A stretch of DNA of 64,000 bases, taken from contig NZ_CM001368.1 in NCBI RefSeq assembly GCF_000177215.2, positions 124,001-188,000 of the forward strand, written 5' to 3'. Below are positions 26,539-36,168 of the stretch, in pieces. Position numbers and translations under genes: made by a program. Every line of letters begins with the position of its first letter. The first letter of the stretch is position 1. Under the pieces are notes generated by a model. That model made no database searches and had not been told where the DNA came from. It saw only the letters and a list, made by a program, of their open reading frames with translations. The DNA comes from Solidesulfovibrio carbinoliphilus subsp. oakridgensis. GTDB taxonomy: Bacteria > Desulfobacterota > Desulfovibrionia > Desulfovibrionales > Desulfovibrionaceae.

Positions 26539-29438
26539 TGCCGCCATTCGCCAGCCCGGCCGTTGCCGATCCCCTGGCCCTGGCCGATCCGGCCCTGGCC
26601 TGGCTGGCCCGCTGCCAGGTCACGGAGCCGGGCTACGACCAGGGCGGCATCCGCGATCCCCTGGACGGCCGGGTGGTCGGGGACCACTACGCCGCCACCC
26701 ACTTCGCCTGGGCCTGTGCCCTGCGCCAGGCCGTCCGGCCCGATGCCGGCCGCCGCGCCGCCGCCCTGGCCGCCATGACCTTTCACGTGCGGACGTCCAA
26801 GGACGAGTACGCGCCCGGAACCTGGTCCTACCACTGGGATTTCAACAACCTGGCCTCCATCGAAACCTACGTCCTGCTGGAGGGGGCCGCGAAGGCGGAG
26901 CCCGGGTCCCTGGACGAAGACTGGCGCGGCAGCCTCCACATCTGGAAGACCAATGCCCACTGGGCCGTCAACTGGGTGGCCATGCGGGCCCTGGCCCATT
27001 TCCGCCGCCACGACCTGTTTGGCCGCCGGCGCGATCTGCTGACCGCCAGGAAGTGGCTGGAATACGTCCTTGACGCCCAGCTTCCGGACGGCGGCATCGA
27101 GGACGTGAAGGGCAAAAGCCTGCCGAGCCAGTACCACGCCTACACCGCCTGCCTGCTCCACCGGATGCTCGCCCGCCACCCGGCCGTGCCCCAGACGGTC
27201 AGGAGCGCCGCCCTGTGGCTTTTGGCCCTTATCGGCCCGGACGGGGAGTGCAACGCCTTCGGCCGGGGCCAGGGCCAGATCTTCGGCTACGCCTGTGCGG
27301 TCTACCTCTTTCGGGCCGCGGCCGCCCTGGACCCGGAGCTGGCCCCCCGGTGCCGGTGGGCCTCGGCCAAGGTGCTCGAACGCCTGGCCCGGTTCCAGGA
27401 CCCGGAGGGCTGGTGGCCCCTGGTCACTAATCGCCTGCCGGTCGCCCGCCGGGCCGGCTGGTACGACTACCACCACCAAAGCGTCTACAACGCCTTTGCC
27501 GCCCTCTGGCTGACGCTGGCCTCCGGGATCCCCCTGTCGCCGGGTCCGGAGGAGGCCCCGGAGCCGGGCGTTGTGTGGCTCAAGGATTCCGGGCTCCTGG
27601 CCGTGCGGCGAAAGCGCTGGTTCGCGCTCTTTGCCGCCGGCAGCCAAGGTGCGGGCTACGCCACCGAGGCCGGGATCACGCCGCACCAGCTTGTCTGGGA
27701 GGGCCATGACCTTTTCCGCTATCCCTTGGGCCCGGGGGCCGGGAAGTACGGTGAGGGAGCGAGAAACCAGGGCCAGGAGGCCAACTGCTGGTCGCCCTTG
27801 TGGCGGGACGGGGACGGGCCCTGGCAGGCCCCGGCCGGGGCTGAGGGGACGCTTGTTCCCGGACCGGGGCACAACCGGTGGCAACTGCGCCTGGAGCGGG
27901 ACGGCGCGGTCTGGCAGCGGGAGCTGGTGCTCGGCCGCCGGTTCCTTGCGGCCCGGGACAGGCTGACGCTGCCCGAAGCCCCGGCCGGGGCCGAAACCCG
28001 GACGGTTCGGAGCCGCAATTTCGCCTGGGCGGCCGGCCGGGCCCGGGAGGCCGGGCCGGCCTTCGTCCGGGACCTGGCCAGCGGGGCGGTCCTTCGGACC
28101 TTTGGCGACGGTGCCCTGGCCCCGGCCGGAACCGTGGCCACGGCCTGGGATGAGACCGACATCCTGGCCGCTTCCGGCTCCGGGACCCGCGTGGATTCCG
28201 GCTGGCGCCTGCGCCAGGGCCCGGCCCGGACCGGCGGGAAACTGCCGGGCATCGTCTGCCTGAGCTGGGACCCCTGGTCGTCCCTGTGGAAACGCAAGCA
28301 GCGGCTTCTTTTCGAACTGTCCCGCTCGGGCCGGTCGCCGCGAACCCTGTACGTGGAACCGCCGACATCCATCACCGACGTCATCGAAGGGGCAGGGCGG
28401 TTTTTCAGGCCGGCTGGCGACCGGCTGCGCCGCTGCCTGCGGTCCCGGCCGGCCCACCTCGGCCACGGTTTCCACCTGGCCTCGCCGCTGTGGCCCTGGC
28501 CCGGGCAGCGGACCTTCGACCGGCTGGCCCGGGCCAACCGCCAGGCCTGGCGCAACCAACTGCGCCGCTCCGTCAGGGACGTGGGCTTCCCGGACGGCTA
28601 CGTCCTGTGGCTCTACCATCCTTCCCAGATCGACGCTCTGGACGTGCTCGGGGACGACGCGGAGCTGGTGGTCTACGACTGGACCGACGACTGGCCGGCC
28701 GCCCTGCCGGAGAGCCACGGTGAGGAGGAGCGGCGGCGGCTCGAAGCGCGGCAGCACGAGCTCCTTTGCCGGGCCGATGTGGTCTTCGCGGTCTCGACGG
28801 CCCTGGCAAAGCGGGCGGCGAAATGCTGTCCCGAAGTCCGCCACCTGCCGAACGCCACCGATCCCGAGGTCTTCAGGCCCTTCGATCCGTCCCGGCCCGG
28901 CCATGCCCTGGCCGCCCGCCGGCCGGTCCTGGTCTATCTGTCCCAGATCACCGAGCGCCTGGACGTGGATCTCGTCCGGGACATGGCCCGGGAGCGGCCC
29001 GACTGGACCGTGGTCCTGGCCGGGCCGCTGGCCTGTCCGCCGGAGGTGGTCGCGCCGCTTGAAAAGTGTGATAACGTCATCCTGGCCGGCCCCCTGGCCT
29101 ACGAGGAGGCGGCCGGGCTGGCGGCCCAGGCCGACGTCTGCCTGCTGCCCCACAAGGAGGACGCCCTGACGCGCTCGCTTGATCCGATAAAGCTCTACGA
29201 CTACCTGGCCACGGGCCGGCCCATCGTGTCCACGGAGGTGGCCATGCATCCGGCCCTGGCCGGCTTCGTCCGGGTGGCCAGCGGGCCAAAGGCCTTCATC
29301 CGGGCTGTGGAAGCGGCCCTGGCCGAGCCGGCCGGCGAGGCGGACCGACGCCGCGCGGCGGCCATGGCCCATACCTGGGCGGCCCGGGCCACGGAAGCGG
29401 CGGACCTCCTGGAACGGTTTTTCCCGGAGGACGGGTAG
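26535..29438 (+). CDS. Fusion: alpha/alpha-toroid lyase-like domain + glycosyltransferase
   Basis: 967 aa, starting at tandem ATGATG. Residues 1-330 look like an alpha/alpha toroid (HYAATHFAWACALR, NNLASIETYVLLEG, KWLEYVLDAQLPDGGIED, SLPSQYHAYTAC, YDYHHQSVYNAFAAL). Residues about 345-560 look like the beta-sandwich that follows in heparinase or alginate-lyase-type proteins (DSGLLAVRRKRWFALFAAGS). Residues about 570-967 are a GT-B transferase that starts like a free-standing enzyme (GIVCLSWDPWSSLWKRKQR), with DWTDDWPAALP, LPNATDPEVF and LDPIKLYDYLATGRPIV. There is no signal peptide or membrane helix at the junction, so the lyase-like part should be cytoplasmic. The fold assignment for the first half is tentative. 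Confidence 0.7.
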   Translation: MMPPFASPAVADPLALADPALAWLARCQVTEPGYDQGGIRDPLDGRVVGDHYAATHFAWACALRQAVRPDAGRRAAALAAMTFHVRTSKDEYAPGTWSYHWDFNNLASIETYVLLEGAAKAEPGSLDEDWRGSLHIWKTNAHWAVNWVAMRALAHFRRHDLFGRRRDLLTARKWLEYVLDAQLPDGGIEDVKGKSLPSQYHAYTACLLHRMLARHPAVPQTVRSAALWLLALIGPDGECNAFGRGQGQIFGYACAVYLFRAAAALDPELAPRCRWASAKVLERLARFQDPEGWWPLVTNRLPVARRAGWYDYHHQSVYNAFAALWLTLASGIPLSPGPEEAPEPGVVWLKDSGLLAVRRKRWFALFAAGSQGAGYATEAGITPHQLVWEGHDLFRYPLGPGAGKYGEGARNQGQEANCWSPLWRDGDGPWQAPAGAEGTLVPGPGHNRWQLRLERDGAVWQRELVLGRRFLAARDRLTLPEAPAGAETRTVRSRNFAWAAGRAREAGPAFVRDLASGAVLRTFGDGALAPAGTVATAWDETDILAASGSGTRVDSGWRLRQGPARTGGKLPGIVCLSWDPWSSLWKRKQRLLFELSRSGRSPRTLYVEPPTSITDVIEGAGRFFRPAGDRLRRCLRSRPAHLGHGFHLASPLWPWPGQRTFDRLARANRQAWRNQLRRSVRDVGFPDGYVLWLYHPSQIDALDVLGDDAELVVYDWTDDWPAALPESHGEEERRRLEARQHELLCRADVVFAVSTALAKRAAKCCPEVRHLPNATDPEVFRPFDPSRPGHALAARRPVLVYLSQITERLDVDLVRDMARERPDWTVVLAGPLACPPEVVAPLEKCDNVILAGPLAYEEAAGLAAQADVCLLPHKEDALTRSLDPIKLYDYLATGRPIVSTEVAMHPALAGFVRVASGPKAFIRAVEAALAEPAGEADRRRAAAMAHTWAARATEAADLLERFFPEDG

Positions 29439-29441
29439 GCC

Positions 29442-30566
29442 ATGCGCATCGCCGTGGACGCGACCGTGCTCGCCTTGCCGGAGCTGCGGGGCATCGGCTC
29501 GTATCTGTGCGAGGTTCTGGCCGCCTGGCCCGAGCCGGACGACACGTTTCTCCTCCTTGCGCCCGGGCCCATTGCGGCCGACCGGCTGGCCGGGCCGGCC
29601 GGCCTGGAGGTCCGGGTGGTGCCGGAGCCGCGCGGCAGCCGGTTTCACGTCTGGCAGTGGTGGTCCCTGCCCCGGGCCGCGCGCCGGTTCGCCCCGGACC
29701 TCTTCTGGAGTCCGGCCAATGTCGCCGCGCCGCTTGCCGGCCTGCCCCAGGCCGTGACCGTCCACGACACGCTCTTGCAGGAACTGGTCCGCCACGACGG
29801 CCTGGCCGAGCGGGTCTTCCACCATTTGGTCACGCCGTGGTGGCTGCGGCGCTTTGCCACCCGCATCGTCACGGTGAGCGCCTTTTCGGCCCGGCGCATC
29901 GAGACGGTCCTCGGCTGCGATCCGGCCGGCATCCGGGTGATCCGAAACGGCGCGAGCCTGCCCGGCCGTCCCTTTGCCGGCCGGGACGAGGCCCGCGCCC
30001 ACGTGCGGGCCAAGGGGCTGGTCGACCGGCCCTATGTCCTGGCCCTTGGCGCGGAAAGCTCCTGGAAAAATACCGAAGGGGCCCTGCGCGCCTTTGCCCT
30101 GGTCGGCCGCGAGGCCGAAGGGATGGACTTCGTGGTGGCCGGGGTGCAGGAGCGGGCCCGGGAGCGGTTTGCCTCCCTGGCCCGGGAACTGGGGCTTGCC
30201 GGCCGGTTGCGCCTGCCCGGATTCGTGGCCCCGGCCGACCGGGACGCCCTCTATCAGGGGGCCGAGGTTTTCGTGTATCCTTCCCTCTTCGAGGGCTTCG
30301 GCCTGCCCCCGCTCGAGGCCATGGCCCTCGGGACGCCGGTCGTGGCCTCGCGGGCGGCGGCCATCCCCGAAGTGGTGGGGGAGGCGGCGCTTCTGGCCGA
30401 TGCCGCCGATCCCGAGGCCCTGGCCCGGGCCATCCTGCGGGTGCTCGGCTCCCCGGACCTCGGCCGCCGGCTCGTCGCGGCCGGCCGGGATAATATCGGA
30501 CGGTTCCGCTGGACCGAAGCGGCCACGGCCCACCGGGACCTTTTTACGGAGTGCGCGCACGCATGA
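29442..30566 (+). CDS. Glycosyltransferase family 4 (mannosyltransferase-like)
   Basis: 374 aa. MRIAVDATVLALPELRGIG followed by a short GT-B N-terminal domain, DLFWSPANVAAPL, VTVHDTLLQEL, VSAFSARRIE, IRNGASLPG, GAESSWKNTEGALRAF and catalytic YPSLFEGFGLPPLEAMALG. The xDxRxLxxxxGIG-like opening and SLFEGFGLPPLEAM are typical of WbaZ/MtfB-like mannosyl- or rhamnosyltransferases. It is cytoplasmic, starts 3 bp after the fusion gene behind GGACGGGTAGGCC, and overlaps the last gene of the operon by 4 bp. Confidence 0.9.
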   Translation: MRIAVDATVLALPELRGIGSYLCEVLAAWPEPDDTFLLLAPGPIAADRLAGPAGLEVRVVPEPRGSRFHVWQWWSLPRAARRFAPDLFWSPANVAAPLAGLPQAVTVHDTLLQELVRHDGLAERVFHHLVTPWWLRRFATRIVTVSAFSARRIETVLGCDPAGIRVIRNGASLPGRPFAGRDEARAHVRAKGLVDRPYVLALGAESSWKNTEGALRAFALVGREAEGMDFVVAGVQERARERFASLARELGLAGRLRLPGFVAPADRDALYQGAEVFVYPSLFEGFGLPPLEAMALGTPVVASRAAAIPEVVGEAALLADAADPEALARAILRVLGSPDLGRRLVAAGRDNIGRFRWTEAATAHRDLFTECAHA

Positions 30567-31789
30567 AACGTATTTTGGTGGTCGAGACCGGCGCGGGATT
30601 CGGCGGGGCCCTGACGAGCCTGGCCAGCCTGCTGTCGCTTCTGGACGCGTCCCGCTTCGAGGTCCACCTGCTGACGGCCTATCCCCAGGACTGCATCCGG
30701 CCCGGGGGAGCGGTGGGGCGGGTGGAAGTCCTGCCCCGGGAACGCCGCTACGGCCCCGGAACCGTGGTGGAGGCGGCCCTGCGTCCGGTCCTCGGCCGCC
30801 GGGCCGGCAACGCCGCCTTTCTGGTCGACCTCACCACCACGGGCCGCCGGTTCGCCGCGTCCGTGGCCGCCTACGCCCGGCTCCACGGCATCGACATCAT
30901 CCAGGGCAATAACGGCATCCTCATCAACGACGCCGTGATCCTGGCCGCCCGCCGGGCCGGCCTGCCCTGCGTGGTCCACGCCCGGGGCGGCGAATACCCG
31001 AGCCGGCTCGGGAGCTGGCTGGCGGAAAGCGTGGCCCGGGTCCTGGCCGTGTCGGGCTATGTGGCCGAAACCGTGGCCGCCCTCGGCCTGCCGGCCGACC
31101 GCATCGTGGCCGTTCCCGAGGGGCTCGACGCGGCGGCCTTCGCGCGCGGGGCCGACGGCCGGGCCTTCCGGGCCCGCCACGGCCTGCCGGCCGACCTGCC
31201 GCTCGTCGGGCTGGTGGCCTGCCTGGTCGATTGGAAGGGGCAGGACGTGTTCCTGGAGGCCTGCGCCGAGGCCCTGCCCGGGAGCGGAGCCGGAGCCGTG
31301 GTGGTCGGGGCCGAGCCGGACGGCTCGGGCCGGGAACTGGCCCGGCTGCGGGAAAAGGCCCGGACCCTCGGCCTTGGGGAGCGGGTCTGGTTCACGGGCC
31401 ACGAGACGGACGTGGCCTCGGCCATGGACGCCTGCCAGGTGGTGGTCCACGCCTCCACGAGCCCGGAGCCCTTTGGCCGGGTGCTGCTCGAAGCCATGGC
31501 CCTTGGCCGGCCGGTCATCGCCACCGGGGCCGGCGGTCCCAGGGAAGTCATCGAGCCGGATACCGACGGCCTGCTGGTGCCGCCGGGCGACGCCCCGGCC
31601 ATGGCCGGGGCCATGGGCCGGCTCCTCGCCGACGCCGGGCTGCGGGAAAGGCTCGGCCTCGCCGGCCGGCGAAAGGTCCGGGAGCGCTACACCCTGGCCG
31701 CCCACGTGGACACGGTGGCCGGGGTCTGGGAGGAGCTTGCGCCCGGCGCGGCCCGGGGGCGGCGTTTCGGGACCGGCGGCGTCGGCTGA
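30563..31789 (+). CDS. Glycosyltransferase family 4
   Basis: 408 aa, the last gene of the 17-gene operon. [21 protein letters not shown] is a glycine-rich acceptor loop. It then has [65 protein letters not shown] and catalytic [19 protein letters not shown]. It starts within the preceding stop (ATGA). No clear rho-independent terminator follows; the next gene, recQ, starts 97 bp downstream on the same strand. Confidence 0.9.
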   Translation: MKRILVVETGAGFGGALTSLASLLSLLDASRFEVHLLTAYPQDCIRPGGAVGRVEVLPRERRYGPGTVVEAALRPVLGRRAGNAAFLVDLTTTGRRFAASVAAYARLHGIDIIQGNNGILINDAVILAARRAGLPCVVHARGGEYPSRLGSWLAESVARVLAVSGYVAETVAALGLPADRIVAVPEGLDAAAFARGADGRAFRARHGLPADLPLVGLVACLVDWKGQDVFLEACAEALPGSGAGAVVVGAEPDGSGRELARLREKARTLGLGERVWFTGHETDVASAMDACQVVVHASTSPEPFGRVLLEAMALGRPVIATGAGGPREVIEPDTDGLLVPPGDAPAMAGAMGRLLADAGLRERLGLAGRRKVRERYTLAAHVDTVAGVWEELAPGAARGRRFGTGGVG

Positions 31790-31886
31790 CGCCCGGCTCC
31801 GGCAAGGGGCAGGGGGGCGCATTGCCTTTCCGGGGCCAAGCGATTATCCCGAAAGCCGGTCCGCCCGGGAGGCGACCGTTGCCGTC

Positions 31887-34145
31887 ATGCCAAATCCCCG
31901 CCAGATTCTCAAAGAAGTCTTCGGACACGACCGTTTCCTCGGGCCGCAGGAGGAAATCATCAGCCACGTCGTGGCCGGCGGGGACGCGCTGGTCCTCATG
32001 CCGACCGGCGGCGGCAAGTCCCTTTGCTACCAGATTCCGGCCATGGCCCGGCCGGGCACGGCCGTGGTCCTCTCGCCGCTCATCGCGCTCATGCGCGACC
32101 AGGTCCGGGCCCTGGACGCCCTGGGGGCCCGGGCCGCCTGCCTCCATTCGGGCCTCGCCCCGGCCGAGGCCCGCGACGTCCTTTCCCGGCTGCGGGCAGG
32201 AACCCTCGACATCCTCTACGCCGCGCCGGAACGGTTCATGACCCCGGGCTTCCAGCAGGTGCTCGGGGAAATCCGGCTCGCCCTGTTCGCCATCGACGAG
32301 GCCCACTGCGTGTCCCAGTGGGGCCATGATTTTCGGCCCGAATACTTGCAGCTCGCGGTCATCGCCGAACGGTTTCCGGGCGTGCCGCGCATGGCGCTGA
32401 CCGCCACGGCCGACGGCCCGACCCGAAAGGACATCCAGGCCCGGCTCCATCTGGAAGAGGCCCGGGTCTTTGCCACCGGCTTCGACCGCCCCAACATCCG
32501 CTACCGCGTCGAGCCCAAGGACCACCCCCGCCGCCGGCTCCTGCGCTGGATCACCGACGAGCACCCCGGCCAGTCCGGCATCGTCTACCGCCTGTCGCGC
32601 AAGAAGGTCGAGGATCTGGCCGAGTGGCTCACTGCCCAGGGCGTTGCGGCCCTGGCCTACCACGCCGGCCTCCCCCCGGCCGAGCGGGACCGCCGGCAGG
32701 ACCGGTTCATGCGCGAGGAAGGGCTGGTCATGGTGGCGACCGTGGCCTTCGGCATGGGCGTGGACAAGCCCGATGTCCGGTTCGTGGCCCACCTCGACCC
32801 GCCCAAGAGCATGGAGGCCTACCACCAGGAGACCGGCCGGGCCGGCCGGGACGGGGCCCCGGCCGAGGCGCTCATGCTCTACGCGCCGGCCGATTTCGCG
32901 GCCCTTCGCCGGCTGATCGCGCCGCAGGACGGGGGGGACGGGCCGGACGGCCCGGGCGGGGGGGAGTCGCCGCGAAAGCGGATCGAGCTGGCCAAGCTGA
33001 CCGCCCTGGCCGGCTACTGCGAGACCGACGCCTGCCGCCGCCAGATCCTGCTCGGCTACTTCGGCCAGGATCTTCCCGAGCCCTGCGGCAACTGCGACGT
33101 GTGCGACGATCCGACCGAACCCGTGGACGCCACCGTCCTGGCCCAGAAAGCCCTGTCCTGCGTCTTTCGCACCGGCCAGCGGTTCGGGGCCCGGCATCTG
33201 GTCGACGTGCTTCTTGGGAAAAACACCACCCGGGTCGTGCGCTTCGGCCACGACGCGGTCAGCACGTTCGGCATCGGCGGCGAGGCTTCCGAGTGGCAGT
33301 GGCAGGCCGTCTACCGCAGGCTTGCGGCCATGGGGGCCCTTGCCCCGGACGCCGCGGGCCACGGCAGCCTGGTTTTGACCGACACGGCCTGGGACATCCT
33401 GAAGGGCCGGCGGCGCTTCGCCATGCGCCTGCCCGCCGAGCCCGAGCGCCGCGCCTCCCGCAAGTCCCGGACGTCGGAGGGCCGCAAGAGCTGGGTCCAC
33501 GAACATCTCGCCGATGCCGGGGACGCGGCCCTGTGGGACCGGCTGCGGGCCTGGCGCTCGGAAACGGCCAAGGCGGCCGAGGTGCCCCCCTACGTGGTCT
33601 TTCACGACCGGACGCTTCTCGATGTCGTGCTTCTCAAGCCCGGGAAGGAAGCCGATCTGGCCCGGGCCGGGGGCATGGGCCGGGCCAAGCTCGAAAAATA
33701 CGGCCCGGCCCTGCTCGAGATCCTGGCCGGGCACTATGCCGCCCATGGCCGAGGTCCGGCCCGGGAGCCGCTGGCGGCCGAGGCCGAGTCCGCCCCTCCT
33801 GTCCGGGAGCCCGGCGAGACGGCGGCCGAGAGCCTGGCCCTTTTCCGGGAGCTCGGATCGGTTGCGGCCGTGGCCGCCAGGCGGGGGCTTCGGCCGGGGA
33901 CCGTCCAATCCCATCTGCTGGCCTACGTCCGTTGGGGAAAACTTTCGGCCCGGGCCGTGGCCGGGCTGCCGGACGCGGTGGCCGCCTGCGTGGAGGAGAC
34001 CATCACGGCCCTGCGCCAGGCCGGCCAGGTCGGGCTCGGGCCGGTCCACGAGGCCCTGGCCGGCGGCATCGACTACGACGTCCTGCGGTGCCTGGAGGCC
34101 GGCCTCTTGGCGGCCCGGCGGCCCGGGAACGGGGACAGGGCCTAG
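31887..34145 (+). CDS. recQ: ATP-dependent DNA helicase RecQ
   Basis: 752 aa. Motif I PTGGGKS with K44, motif II DEAH at 137-140 in [20 protein letters not shown], motif III LTATAD, motif [17 protein letters not shown] and motif [13 protein letters not shown]. The RQC zinc site is [10 protein letters not shown] plus CGNCDVCDD, followed by a winged helix ([17 protein letters not shown]) and an HRDC domain (about 555-630). The last ~120 residues form an additional helix-turn-helix-like tail ([19 protein letters not shown]), as in longer RecQ forms. It unwinds 3'-5' in recombination and repair. The ATG at 31887 lies behind GGGAGGCGACCG; upstream sequence in frame is non-homologous. Confidence 0.95.
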   Translation: MPNPRQILKEVFGHDRFLGPQEEIISHVVAGGDALVLMPTGGGKSLCYQIPAMARPGTAVVLSPLIALMRDQVRALDALGARAACLHSGLAPAEARDVLSRLRAGTLDILYAAPERFMTPGFQQVLGEIRLALFAIDEAHCVSQWGHDFRPEYLQLAVIAERFPGVPRMALTATADGPTRKDIQARLHLEEARVFATGFDRPNIRYRVEPKDHPRRRLLRWITDEHPGQSGIVYRLSRKKVEDLAEWLTAQGVAALAYHAGLPPAERDRRQDRFMREEGLVMVATVAFGMGVDKPDVRFVAHLDPPKSMEAYHQETGRAGRDGAPAEALMLYAPADFAALRRLIAPQDGGDGPDGPGGGESPRKRIELAKLTALAGYCETDACRRQILLGYFGQDLPEPCGNCDVCDDPTEPVDATVLAQKALSCVFRTGQRFGARHLVDVLLGKNTTRVVRFGHDAVSTFGIGGEASEWQWQAVYRRLAAMGALAPDAAGHGSLVLTDTAWDILKGRRRFAMRLPAEPERRASRKSRTSEGRKSWVHEHLADAGDAALWDRLRAWRSETAKAAEVPPYVVFHDRTLLDVVLLKPGKEADLARAGGMGRAKLEKYGPALLEILAGHYAAHGRGPAREPLAAEAESAPPVREPGETAAESLALFRELGSVAAVAARRGLRPGTVQSHLLAYVRWGKLSARAVAGLPDAVAACVEETITALRQAGQVGLGPVHEALAGGIDYDVLRCLEAGLLAARRPGNGDRA

Positions 34146-34161
34146 CCGGGCGGCCGCCCGC

Positions 34162-35277
34162 CTACCAAATGTCCTTGAGCCGGGGATTGGGGCGGTAGTG
34201 CCGGCCGTTTTTGGCCAGGTCGCGCCCGTCCACGCGCACGATGTCGGCCGTGGCGCTCCAGCTTTTATACAGCCCGCCGATGCCAAGCGACGAGAAAAGC
34301 CGGCGGCCGTATTGCTTCTCGGCCGCGACAAAGGCTTTTATCTTCTCCAGGTTGCCGAACCCGCTCGACAGCACGATGCCCACCTCCGAAAACCCGGCCG
34401 CGTCCAGGGCCTGGCGCACGGCCAGGGTTCCGGCCACGGTGACGCCCCGGCCGGTCAGGTAGGGCCGGCCGTCGTCCGGCACTCCGCCCTGGCCGACGAG
34501 TTCGCCGGCCGTGTCCAGGCGCACGGCCGAAAGCCGGCTTCCCAGGGCCCGGGCCGTGTCCAGGGCGTCGTCCACCTCGTGGTTGAAGGTGTCGACCAGG
34601 GCCACGCGCGGGCAGTCCGGCTCGATGTGGCGGTCAAAGGCCAGGGTGGCCTCCCGGGTGGCCTGCTCCTTGCCGAGTTTTCCCGCAAAGGCCAGGACCA
34701 GGGCGTGGGGGATGGTGCCGACCCCGGACGGGCGGCCCGCCGCCCGGGCCCCGGCGTCCGTGGCGCAGGAGTCGAACCCGGCCGAGACGGCCGCCCGGCA
34801 AAAGGCCTCCTCGGCCGCGAAGTGCCAGTGCCGGGCTCCGAAATACATGAGATGCCGGTCCGGCACGGCCGCCCGGATGGCCCGGGCCTTGGCCGCCACA
34901 CCCTCGGGGGTGGGCTCGGGCTGGCCGTTTGCCAGCGAAGTGGCCGCGCTCATGACCCCGAGGTACAGGGTCTCCAGTTCGATGAAGTCCTTAAGCGGTC
35001 CCTCGATGTGCAGGACCGGCTCGAGCGGCGCAAACGGCGCGCCTTCGGGCAGGATGCGGACCGTGCCGCCGTGGCCGGCCAGGGGCGAATAGGCGTTGAG
35101 GATGGCGGCCGCTTCCGCGCCGCCAGCGAAGACACCCGGCCCGTCCCGGAAAAACACCTGCATGGTGACCAGGGGATTTAGGCCTTCGCGTTCGAGGATC
35201 AGGCGCGAGCGCAGGAAATACTTGTCCGTGTAGGGCCGGTGGTCCGGGGGCAGGTTGCACATGGCCGAGGCTACCAT
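34162..35277 (-). CDS. Nicotinate phosphoribosyltransferase family protein
   Basis: 371 aa. The N-terminal half has YTDKYFLRSRLILEREG, the quinolinate/nicotinate phosphoribosyltransferase-like opening, and the barrel contains YFGARHWHFAAEEAF, DSCATDAGA, GTIPHALVLA, VALVDTFNHEVDDAL, RLDTAGEL and SSGFGNLEKI. It converts nicotinate and PRPP to nicotinate mononucleotide in NAD salvage. The single-domain length matches the archaeal/deltaproteobacterial type rather than enteric PncB. It lies 37 bp downstream of the SRAP gene on the same strand and converges on recQ with only 16 bp between stops. M6 (35262) is an alternative start. Confidence 0.87.
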   Translation of the reverse strand: MVASAMCNLPPDHRPYTDKYFLRSRLILEREGLNPLVTMQVFFRDGPGVFAGGAEAAAILNAYSPLAGHGGTVRILPEGAPFAPLEPVLHIEGPLKDFIELETLYLGVMSAATSLANGQPEPTPEGVAAKARAIRAAVPDRHLMYFGARHWHFAAEEAFCRAAVSAGFDSCATDAGARAAGRPSGVGTIPHALVLAFAGKLGKEQATREATLAFDRHIEPDCPRVALVDTFNHEVDDALDTARALGSRLSAVRLDTAGELVGQGGVPDDGRPYLTGRGVTVAGTLAVRQALDAAGFSEVGIVLSSGFGNLEKIKAFVAAEKQYGRRLFSSLGIGGLYKSWSATADIVRVDGRDLAKNGRHYRPNPRLKDIW

Positions 35278-35314
35278 TCCTCGCCATGGCCTTCAAGGCG
35301 GTCGCCGGCCGGGA

Positions 35315-35980
35315 TCACTCCCGGCCGACGGCGTCCGGGGGCGGGGCCTGGGGCGCTCCACCCGCTTCCATGTTGAATCGCTCCGGCGGCGGCACGGTGA
35401 GGAGCGAGGCGATGTCCCGCCGTTCGGTCAGGAGCGGGTCGAGCCAGGCGGCAAAGGTGTGGGGCGGCAGGATGAGCGGCATCCGGTCGTGGATGCCGGC
35501 CATGGCCGGAGACGCCTCGCGGGTCAGGATGGCGGCCGAGTCCAGGACCTCGCCCGCCGGCGTGGCGGCCCGTTCGTAGATGCCGGCCAGGGCCATGACC
35601 GGCGCGTCCGGCAGGGTCAGGAAAAAACGGGTCTTGGACCCGTCCGGCTCCTTGCGCCATTCAAAAAAACCCTGGGCCGGGATCAGGCAGCGGCGGTAGC
35701 GGGCCGCGGCCCGGAAGGACGGCTTGTCGAGGACCGTCTCGGCCCGGGCGTTGATCATGGGCCGGGCGGCCTGCGGGTTTTTCATGAAGATGAAGGCGGG
35801 CACGAAACCCCAGCGGAAAAGGCCGGCCATCCGCCGGCCCGCCTGCCGGTCGACGAAGACGGCTTCGATCAGCTCCGACGGAAAGATTTCCGGCCGGGCC
35901 GGAACGTCGGGCATCCCGGGCAGGCCCATGGCCTCGGCCACCAGCCGGCGCGGGACGGCCAGGGCGAATCTGCCGCACAT
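35315..35980 (-). CDS. SRAP domain protein (YedK/HMCES-like abasic-site crosslinker)
   Basis: 221 aa. Catalytic Cys2 directly follows the initiator Met (MCGRF), which needs Met removal. The other active-site residues are present: N77 in INARAET, E107 in FFEW and H164 in HDRMPLIL. Known members crosslink covalently to abasic sites in single-stranded DNA and shield them. The usual PRYNIAPTQ segment after the first helix is replaced here by ARPEIFPSELIEAVF, marking a divergent subfamily. The ATG sits behind AAGGAGGAACC. It is likely cotranscribed with the phosphoribosyltransferase gene and divergent from the HD-GYP gene. Confidence 0.9.
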   Translation of the reverse strand: MCGRFALAVPRRLVAEAMGLPGMPDVPARPEIFPSELIEAVFVDRQAGRRMAGLFRWGFVPAFIFMKNPQAARPMINARAETVLDKPSFRAAARYRRCLIPAQGFFEWRKEPDGSKTRFFLTLPDAPVMALAGIYERAATPAGEVLDSAAILTREASPAMAGIHDRMPLILPPHTFAAWLDPLLTERRDIASLLTVPPPERFNMEAGGAPQAPPPDAVGRE

Positions 35981-36168
35981 GGCGGTTCCTCCTTGTTTGG
36001 GGCGGGGCGGCCGCCCGGTCAGGCCCGGCTTTTGCTAAACCCGGAAAAGCAAAACCGACCGCCGGGCAGGGAAATGAGCCAAGCCGCAGAAAACCCAGTC
36101 TCTTTGTGGCCTGCAACCAGCGGGGGCTCAGCCGGCGGGAGTGAATTTGTAACAAACTCAAACGCCGC

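Noticed and set aside
26502-30560. Very long open frame on the minus strand (over 1,300 codons) opposite the fusion and glycosyltransferase genes
   Set aside because: Gly/Pro/Arg/Gln-rich translation without domains, covering recognisable genes on the other strand; typical of third-position GC bias at this base composition.
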